A stretch of DNA of 47,265 nucleotides, taken from Thermosynechococcaceae cyanobacterium YX3bin19. GTDB lineage: Bacteria; Cyanobacteriota; Cyanobacteriia; Thermosynechococcales; Thermosynechococcaceae. Each line of letters starts with the position of its first letter. Positions within the stretch are counted from its first letter, which is position 1. Made by a program: the position numbers and the translations under genes. The notes below the pieces were generated by a model. It saw nothing but the letters and a program-made list of their open reading frames with translations, did no database searches and was not told where the DNA came from. This document shows, in pieces, positions 40,818 to 47,265 of this stretch. Where the stretch lies: contig JAUJON010000022.1 of assembly GCA_030447595.1 (NCBI GenBank), positions 1-47,265 on the forward strand, given 5' to 3'.

Positions 40818-41813
40818 TTAGCCGCCAACGCTGTAGAGTTTCTTACCCAAACTAGGACTCATTGGCTGCTCTGCCTGCACCATCATTTGAACTACGTCTC
40901 TCATCTTGTATTGTGCCTGCCATCCCAGCTTGTTCAATGCCTTTGCGGGATTGCCCCTACCTACCGCCAGCTCAGTAGGCCGAAATAATCTTGGATCACT
41001 CACCACGTGATCACACCAGTCTAGTCCGACACTTGCAAAAGCTATGGCGACAAATTCTTCCAGTGTGTACGTTTCCCCTGTAGCAATCACAAAATCATCT
41101 GGCCGTTCTTGCTGCAACATTGACCACATGGCCTTAACATACTCCGGTGCCCAGCCCCAATCCCGCTGAATTGAAATATTACCTAAGTGAAGTTTCTCTT
41201 GACTACCTGCAGCAATGCGGCGAGCTGCAGCAACAATTTTTCTAGTCACAAAACGTTCTGGCCTTAAGGGAGACTCATGATTGAAGAGAATTCCGGAACA
41301 AGCAAATAAGCCGTAGGCTTCGCGGTAGTTGGCTAGCTCCCAAAATGCAGCTGCCTTGGCTACGGCATAGGGGCTTCTGGGCCGGAAGGGAGTCGTTTCA
41401 TCAGCTGCTAGCCCGTTTGTATCCCCAAAACACTCGCTGGAATTTGCGTTATAGAGTTTTGTGGGTTGACCTGTAAAGCGAACAGCTTCAAGTAGATTCA
41501 GGGTCCCGACACTGATGCTTTCTAATGTTTCAACGGGCTGTTGAAATGAAAGCCCGACTGAACTTTGTCCGGCTAAGTTATAAACTTCATCCGGTTGTAT
41601 CTTCATCAATGCCTGTAAAACACTTCGGAAGTCGTTTAAGGCTACAGAGGTCACCTTAACCTGCTCGCGAATGCCTAAACGTACCAAGTTCTGGAATGAC
41701 GCTACTTGAGCATCACGCGAACTGCCGTGAACCTCATACCCCTTGCTTAGTAAGAAGCGAGCAAGATAAGTTCCATCCTGACCGGATACACCACAAATGA
41801 GGGCTTTCTTCAT
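40818..41813 (-). CDS. gmd: GDP-mannose 4,6-dehydratase
   Basis: Makes GDP-4-keto-6-deoxy-mannose, precursor of GDP-fucose, GDP-rhamnose or perosamine for surface glycans. Extended SDR of 331 residues. GVSGQDGTYLARFLLSKGYE binds NADP; YNLAGQSSVGLSFQQPVET and NANSSECFG are diagnostic; SPYAVAKAA gives the catalytic YxxxK; LFNHESPLRPERFVTRKI and GNISIQRDWGWAPEYVKAMW bind GDP-mannose. It is shorter than typical Gmd (about 350-370) but complete in motifs. Downstream member of the polysaccharide locus. Confidence 0.9.
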   Translation of the reverse strand: MKKALICGVSGQDGTYLARFLLSKGYEVHGSSRDAQVASFQNLVRLGIREQVKVTSVALNDFRSVLQALMKIQPDEVYNLAGQSSVGLSFQQPVETLESISVGTLNLLEAVRFTGQPTKLYNANSSECFGDTNGLAADETTPFRPRSPYAVAKAAAFWELANYREAYGLFACSGILFNHESPLRPERFVTRKIVAAARRIAAGSQEKLHLGNISIQRDWGWAPEYVKAMWSMLQQERPDDFVIATGETYTLEEFVAIAFASVGLDWCDHVVSDPRLFRPTELAVGRGNPAKALNKLGWQAQYKMRDVVQMMVQAEQPMSPSLGKKLYSVGG

Positions 41814-41926
41814 AACCCTGCTTGCACTCCCTGAGCATTGCTAAATCATACTTGGCAATACAATAACAGTGCTTTGCAAGAGTGGACACCACCCGAAGCT
41901 GCTATTTTGACGATATTACCCTAGCG

Positions 41927-43057
41927 TTAGTCTAATCGTCTTTGGAAATTGAGCCATTCTTTCTCAACGTAACTTTCCATTTCGTGACGAAATCGCTCTA
42001 CATTAAATCGCAAGGCATTAGCGCGGCAAGCAGAGGGAGAAATAAAGTCACAGTATTTCTCAAAACGCATCACCGCATCTTTAAGACTGGCAATATCTTG
42101 CCGTTCAAATAGGACACCTGTGGGCTGCTCGCGATCGAGCCCTCGAACTGTCTCTAACGCGCCGCCTTTGCCAAAAGCGATCACGGGTGTGCCGCAGGCC
42201 TGTGCCTCCACGGGGGTAATGCCAAAGTCTTCCTCCGCGGCAAATACAAAGGCCTTAGCCCGCTGCATATAATGTTTTAGTACCTTGAAGGACTGGTAGC
42301 CCATCAGCACAATATTTGCTGCTGAATGAGTACAAATTTTCTCAAAATCCGGTCCATCCCCAATTACAACCAGTTTTTTATCAGGCATTTCGGAAAAAGC
42401 CTGACAATCAGATCGATTTGTTTGTAGGGCACCATGCGTGATGCCGTTAAGTAGAAATCTTCTTTGGTTTCACACAGGGCGAATGTTGTCACATCCACTG
42501 GCGGGTAAATACTGTAGACTTGCGATGGTAAACCTTCCAAATACGGCGAGCAATAAACTTGGAAATTGCGACAAAACCATCTACGCCGTTAGCTGTACGA
42601 GCATCCCAGAGTCGAATTTGGTGAAGGAACCACTTTGCCACCCAACCTTTCACACCTTGATCTAAACCTGATTCTCTTAAGTACTGGTGCTGTAAATCCC
42701 AGGCATAACGGATTGGTGAGCAGCACACACACAGGTGCAGTTGGTCTGGCCTGTTAGTACCCCTTTGGCAACCGCGTAGGAGTTAGAAATGACTAAGTCA
42801 TAGCCGGATAAATCAAACTGCTCTACAGCAAGGGGCATAAACAGCAGATACTGGCGGTATTTTTCCTTAGCAAGCGGTAAGTTTTGAATAAAAGAAGTTT
42901 TAACTGGCTTACCGAGGATAAAGCCTCGCTGCTCAGGAGGCAGAAAATCTACCAAGCTAAAGAGGTCTGCATTAGGGTAAAGCAAAAGCAGCTGCTCTAG
43001 GATTCGCTCCGCACCACCGTAGATGGTTAACCAGTCATGGACAAGGGCAATCTTCAT
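41927..43057 (-). CDS. Family 4 glycosyltransferase, mannosyltransferase-like (three frameshifts)
   Basis: GT-B fold glycosyltransferase similar to cyanobacterial WbaZ-like mannosyltransferases. The start at 43057 reads MKIALVHDWLTIYGGAERIL. DLVISNSYAVAKGVLTG leads to a break near 42730, then CSPIRYAWDLQHQYLRESG and DGFVAISKFIARRIWKVYHR. After a break near 42500, VDVTTFALCETKEDFYLTAS and SRMVPYKQIDLIV. After a third break near 42390, KKLVVIGDGPDFEKI and the donor-site motif FGITPVEAQACGTPVIAF. Corrected length is about 377 residues. Probably works with gmd on a surface glycan; substrate not known. Confidence 0.82.
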
Positions 43058-43404
43058 CTGAGTTTGCGGCAAATTACCCCCAACAAAAAAACCGAAACGG
43101 AAGTAGTGCTATCCTCTTCCAGGGTTTACAGCTAAGTTAGATGCTAGTTTAACGTTTGCTTTGAAGGAACCTGAAGGAACTGTATAACACTTCCACACTA
43201 CAGGTTAAAAGCCTTACTAAGCACTAAACCAGTTGCTTTTGACTAGCTACATTAGCATACTTAAGCGCTATAACCCTTTCTAACAGGAACACAAAAGTTA
43301 TAAGCTTTTCGAGTGACAAATTCAAATAAGCTATTCAAATTAAAAACACAACTTATTAGTAAACCTTTGCCTATCTTCAAATACCGTGCAACTACAAAAG
43401 TTAT
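43058..43404. other. Gene-free AT-rich stretch
   Basis: Upstream of the glycosyltransferase on its strand. Contains short T- and A-rich runs. I see no gene and no clear promoter. Confidence 0.4.
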
Positions 43405-43960
43405 TTAATTTCGACTCGTCGGAGTCGCTTGATTGACTGATTTCAAGTACTCTTTCACCGCCTGGGAACGATGGTAGGTGGCTCCATCACAAAGCACGGC
43501 AAGTTCTCAATCAAAACTTGGCTCAGCAGGTACCATAAATCATTTAGGGTCTTTAGCCGCAAAACACTGTTGAGTGTAAGCTTGATAAAATCAGTTTATA
43601 CATTGAAACCACCTCATTGCAAGCAGGCGCGGGTATCAGAATCAAAAAGAGTAAGTTTGTCATCTCGGTAAAATGGAGATATCGCCACCTGATTCTGACG
43701 TATTTGTATCATCCTCTTATCCCTTGCCCCACAAAGCAGCAAGAAACTACCCAAAACTTCCAGTTCCATAGCTTCGTTTCACGGTGAGGACAGTGTTGAA
43801 ACACTTTTCGCCGTCGCTCTCTGATCAGTTTGACCAACTTCTTGTCACACTGTACGTGGGCACCGACTGCACTAAAAAATGCACATATTCGTCAAGCACT
43901 GATTTCTACAAAATCCTGATTCAAAGAAGTTTTCACCCCAGCAAACTTAGCAAAAACTCC
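43405..43960 (-). pseudogene. Degenerate transposase remnant, probably IS630-like
   Basis: The clearest piece (43405-43506, minus strand) reads ELAVLCDGATYHRSQAVKEY followed by LKSVNQ, the second-Asp region of an IS630-type DDE domain. Further upstream on the same strand short open pieces such as DKKLVKLIRERRRKVFQHC are separated by stops. No intact frame, catalytic Glu or terminal repeats were found. The upper boundary (43960) is approximate, and 43960-44143 shows nothing further. Confidence 0.45.
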
Positions 43961-44143
43961 TGATTGACCTGTTCATCAAACACGCACGCTGATATTTTTG
44001 CTGAAAACATCAAGCATAGCAAACGGCCATGACTTTTGTGGATGTACTCGCCTATCCTTAGATGGCCGCCGCAGAGTTACAAAAAACTGTCTTTATAGAG
44101 ATTAAAGTATCATGCTAATCTTTGCTTTTTGGAGAGTTGGCGA

Positions 44144-45007
44144 CTATATTAACGACTCGATACTGTACTGTGGATAGAGTGATCGAAGATAACGAACTGC
44201 AAGTCTATCTTCAATAGAGTTTCTTGTAACTCTTTCAATGGCTTTTACAGATTTAGTAATTAAATTACTAAGGACTTTAGTTTTTCCAGGTCATTCCCAG
44301 AAATCTAATGCAAGCAACCCTGGTTTCTCAATAATAAAAGATTTTTTCTTTAATTAAGTAGTTTAAAGCGCAAAGTAAGGTTTGAAATTGTGTTAAATCA
44401 TATTCTCTAGCAAAAAAAGTTATTCTTATTTGCTAATCTTTCATAGACATCTCCATTTACATAAACTGTATTAGAAATATCTTTCAAAGGTACTGAAAGA
44501 GTTAATTCTCCTTGAGAAGTAAGAACACGCCTAATCTCGTTTAAAGCAAGGATGTCGCCTCCAACTTCAGGGTCAATGTGTTCAATGACAGAAATGCTAA
44601 TAGCTTTATCAAAGTGGAAGCGAATCGAATTCTAGGAGTTAACATCTTGCTTGTAATAACTTATATTACTTATACCCAAATAAAGAAGGCAGTATCTCTA
44701 ATTTGACTAAGCTTCATCAAGTATACGGACATAATAAAATTTTGTTTCAGGAAATAGACCAGTATAGAGAGAACCACTGAGGGCTACCTATATCTAGAAC
44801 TTTTGTACCTGGTTCTAAAGAAATTTGTTTAAGCGCTAGGCTGAATTCAGCACATCGCATGTAATCAACCGGTTTTCTGATTCTCGTTAAAGCTTCTTTA
44901 TGGGCGGGAGCGCCAAGTAAATTAGATTTCGCTGCTTCTAAAGCGAACTTCCTAATCGAGTGGACAAACTGAGTTGGATCGATCGATGAGTTCATATTGA
45001 CCTTCAT
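44144..45007 (-). CDS. SAM-dependent methyltransferase, class I (several frameshifts)
   Basis: Pieces in order: ALKQISLEPGTKVLDIGSPQ is motif I (SAM site). FDKAISISVIEHIDPEVGGD with ILALNEIRRVLTSQGELTLS and VPLKD covers motifs II-III (about 44610-44500). GDVYERLANKNNFFAREYDL follows, needing one T fewer in a seven-T run near 44418. The end is NLITKSVKAIERVTRNSIED with RLAVRYLRSLYPQYS and the stop at 44144. About 288 residues if repaired. At least four frame changes; sequence error or true decay cannot be told apart. Its ATG overlaps the stop of the upstream glycosyltransferase (TAATG), implying translational coupling. Likely modifies a surface sugar, by context. Confidence 0.65.
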
Positions 45008-46110
45008 TAAAATAATGCTTTTTTAATTACAGCAAAGGTCTCACGTGCACACTTTTCCCAGCTAAACAGCTTTGCACGTTCTAAACTTTTGCGGCGCAAG
45101 TCTTCCCGTAGAGTAGTATTATTCATCAGGAGAACAATTTTCTCGGCAATATCCTTTGGGCTATTTGGATCACAGTAAAGTGCTGCATCATCACACACTT
45201 CTGGTAAAGATGCAGCATTGGATACGATTACTGGACAACCACAAGCCATTGCTTCAAGCGGGGGTAAGCCAAAGCCTTCATAAAAGGATGGATAAACAAA
45301 GCAGCTTGCATGTTCATACAGGGCTCTCAATTCTCCATCACTTACATAGCCCAAGTATTTAATGTTGCTAGGAAAAGGAATTGGCAATTGACAAAAGATT
45401 TTTGGATTAGCGCCCCCTGCGATCGCAACATCAAAGTTAATATCGCTTAGAAGAGCAATGGCTTGAACAATAGAGCGAAAGTTTTTATTTGGGTTCAAGC
45501 TGCTAACTGCTAATACAAACCGCTTATCTTCTAAGTCGTATTTCTCCAAAATTTTATCATTAGAGTTTAAAGCAAATATGTGCTCCTTTCCTTCATAAAT
45601 TACTTGGAGTTTCCCTGAGTTCTTTACACAATATTTAGATAACTCTTTCTCTGAAAAGGATGAAACTGTAATAATTGTCTTAGCGACTACGCCTAAGCTT
45701 TTCCAAAGAAACTGATACCATAAGCGAAACATGAATGAATAAGCTTGGGGAGAACCAAATACTACTGCATCGTGAATTGTAACAATCTGGTTTCGCTTGA
45801 GCAGTGATGCAGTATTACAAAGATTTATGAGTAAAGTACCACGAGTATAGAAAGGGAGTTCAAACTGTTCCCATAAATGTCCAGTAAAATAACCAACGTA
45901 CCTGAGCTGTATATGCTTAAGCCTCAGTTCATGCTTAGTGTCCTTTGGAGCTAACAGCACAAAGGAAAACTGCTTAGCATCTATTTCTCCGCGACTGATC
46001 ATGGAGTCCAAGGCTTTTACCAACTCTGTAGCGTATCTTTCAACACCAGTAATATGCCGGCCTAAAAAGCGAGCATTGATGTAAATTTTTTTATGGCTAT
46101 GACCTCTCAA
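45007..46110 (-). CDS. Family 4 glycosyltransferase
   Basis: 367 residues, intact. The N-terminal part has [20 protein letters not shown], typical of mannosyl or rhamnosyl transferases of the GT4 group. [15 protein letters not shown] and [16 protein letters not shown] follow. The donor-binding half has [40 protein letters not shown], and the E(x7)E motif in [20 protein letters not shown]. Acceptor and sugar are unknown. Codon use and base content are more AT-rich than in the housekeeping part of the window. It lies 23 bases downstream of the ligase gene and overlaps the methyltransferase start. Confidence 0.9.
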   Translation of the reverse strand: MRGHSHKKIYINARFLGRHITGVERYATELVKALDSMISRGEIDAKQFSFVLLAPKDTKHELRLKHIQLRYVGYFTGHLWEQFELPFYTRGTLLINLCNTASLLKRNQIVTIHDAVVFGSPQAYSFMFRLWYQFLWKSLGVVAKTIITVSSFSEKELSKYCVKNSGKLQVIYEGKEHIFALNSNDKILEKYDLEDKRFVLAVSSLNPNKNFRSIVQAIALLSDINFDVAIAGGANPKIFCQLPIPFPSNIKYLGYVSDGELRALYEHASCFVYPSFYEGFGLPPLEAMACGCPVIVSNAASLPEVCDDAALYCDPNSPKDIAEKIVLLMNNTTLREDLRRKSLERAKLFSWEKCARETFAVIKKALF

Positions 46111-46133
46111 CTTTTATATCGCTTATTTATGTA

Positions 46134-47265
46134 CTATTTAAGACTAGGGTTTGATACGTATACTAGTTGTTGTAAGTTGCTATTAGTAGCGGCAATCTCA
46201 GATTTTCTCACGTAAAACCAGGATAGACCTAGATTTATCCAAAAGCCAGAAAACCTTAGTGAGTCTGTATTCAAACCAGATAGCATTACGCCAATTATGC
46301 TAACTATTAGTGCTAGCCCTAATACATCTGGCTGCTTACTAATTTGACTATTTACCTGATAGCGTTTATAGCAAGCTTTTAGCACAACAATCCAAATTGC
46401 CAACCAAATAGCTAAGCCAACCCAACCCAGCTCAGCAGCTATACGGGTATATACGCTATAAACTGATGGCCAACGCGTACCTTCTGCAGAGCTTATCATC
46501 TCCTGAATTTCTGGACTTAAGGATGCCCAGGCAGGAACATAATCAGGCATATAAAAACCGAACTGTCCTAACCCCACACCAAAAAAAGGGTAAGCATTAG
46601 CCATAATGAAAGCAGTAGCTTGTGACCCAAATCGAGTCAAGTTCGAAAGTAGGTAATATTTATTACTGCCGGATAAAGAAGAAAAGACAGCTAAAATTGA
46701 CCTGTTAGCAAGAGCGGTTTTGCTAAGGAAAAACCCTGCAAGACAAATCGTGAATAGCATCCCTATAGCAAATAAGTTAAGACGTCTTTTTCTAAATAGG
46801 AATAGCCGAATACTTTTAGTAGAATCACGTCTAGTAAAAAAGAGCCCTAGTAAAAATGAACTAAGTTGCAGAATAGTTATAAAGTAAGCTGTACGAGACT
46901 GGGTAAGTACGACCAGTAAAAGAAAATAGATTGATAAGGTTAGGTAAATCCAGATATACCTGCGCTTAGTAAACACATAACTAAAAATCCATGGAAATAT
47001 AAAACTGCAATACATAGCAAACCAGGATGGCTCATTAGAGACTGAACGAAGGCGCCCAGCGAAAAGCCTTGAACTTGAATCTGCGTTACTTCGAACGAGC
47101 GAGTCTATAGTTCGGAGAGCTACCTCTCCCCAGCCGCTACCTGCTAAGTAAGTGATTTCAATGAATGAATATAGTCCAGCTACTGTAAATGAGAGTAGAA
47201 CGTAGTGCCTAAAAGTGTATAGCGGTTGCCGCATGCGGCTAACAATATTAAACACTAGTAAAGCC
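46134..47265 (-). CDS. O-antigen ligase/polymerase-like membrane protein (Wzy_C type), N-terminus outside the window
   Basis: Multi-pass membrane protein of which 377 residues are seen; the frame is open to the right edge, so the true start lies outside. About nine hydrophobic helices remain. RLRSVSNEPSWFAMYCSFIF and VVLTQSRTAYFITILQL form the conserved Wzy_C segment (NEP and TxSR). FFGVGLGQFGFYMPDYVPAW lies in the large periplasmic loop. Family members polymerise or ligate undecaprenyl-linked glycans on the periplasmic side. First gene, in transcription order, of the visible polysaccharide operon. Confidence 0.85.
   Translation of the reverse strand, partial: ALLVFNIVSRMRQPLYTFRHYVLLSFTVAGLYSFIEITYLAGSGWGEVALRTIDSLVRSNADSSSRLFAGRLRSVSNEPSWFAMYCSFIFPWIFSYVFTKRRYIWIYLTLSIYFLLLVVLTQSRTAYFITILQLSSFLLGLFFTRRDSTKSIRLFLFRKRRLNLFAIGMLFTICLAGFFLSKTALANRSILAVFSSLSGSNKYYLLSNLTRFGSQATAFIMANAYPFFGVGLGQFGFYMPDYVPAWASLSPEIQEMISSAEGTRWPSVYSVYTRIAAELGWVGLAIWLAIWIVVLKACYKRYQVNSQISKQPDVLGLALIVSIIGVMLSGLNTDSLRFSGFWINLGLSWFYVRKSEIAATNSNLQQLVYVSNPSLK

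Overview
The window is a piece of a cyanobacterial chromosome. More than twenty GCGATCGC (HIP1) palindromes are scattered through it. The gene content is typically cyanobacterial: an atpD-atpC pair, minCDE, a TxlA/HCF164-type thioredoxin, a C-DES-type cystine lyase, a three-domain ribosomal protein S1, a SagB-type double nitroreductase and a TM0106-type nuclease. I cannot name genus or species from the sequence alone.

Layout. 0-6.5 kb: an IS1-like fragment, a proline-rich membrane protein, an SDR-type oxidoreductase, a small conserved protein, cdsA, a DUF2993 protein, a decayed recQ and an IS630-type transposase remnant. 6.5-10.7 kb: an HtrA protease, then a SagB-type nitroreductase divergent from a phage-type AAA ATPase that has a LexA-box-like palindrome in its promoter. 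10.7-18.1 kb: a long minus-strand run, in transcription order an NTF2-like protein, minC, minD, minE, DUF2157, GDYXXLXY, atpD and atpC. 18.1-25 kb: murG, txlA, the TM0106-type nuclease, a repetitive secreted proline-rich protein, cystine lyase and a small membrane-anchored protein. 25-31.5 kb: plus-strand housekeeping genes (nrdR, rpsA, pdxA, folB), a minus-strand tRNA-Arg(UCU), a helix-turn-helix protein and a sugar-nucleotide pyrophosphorylase. 31.5-40.7 kb: speA, gcvP, pepA, a small duplicated-motif protein and ubiD. 40.8-47.3 kb: an AT-richer surface-polysaccharide locus on the minus strand (O-antigen ligase cut by the window edge, two glycosyltransferases, a broken methyltransferase, gmd) split by about 1 kb holding a transposase remnant.

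A dominant property is that many genes are broken by single-base indels, usually in short homopolymers. These include genes expected to be essential or important (atpD, atpC, gcvP, pepA, minC, speA). Restoring one base at each site gives proteins of normal family length, so most of these breaks are probably sequence or consensus errors. I annotate these genes as full-length loci and state where the frame changes. recQ is different: it also seems to have lost several multi-base blocks, including the glycines of Walker A, so it looks like true decay. The transposases are also truly degenerate.

The most interesting candidate is the LexA-box plus Sak4-like ATPase unit at 9.5-10.6 kb: a recombination-type ATPase of a family common in phages, standing alone among housekeeping genes and apparently under SOS control. 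A second is an eight-codon upstream ORF with a strong ribosome binding site, folded into a hairpin in the leader of rpsA.
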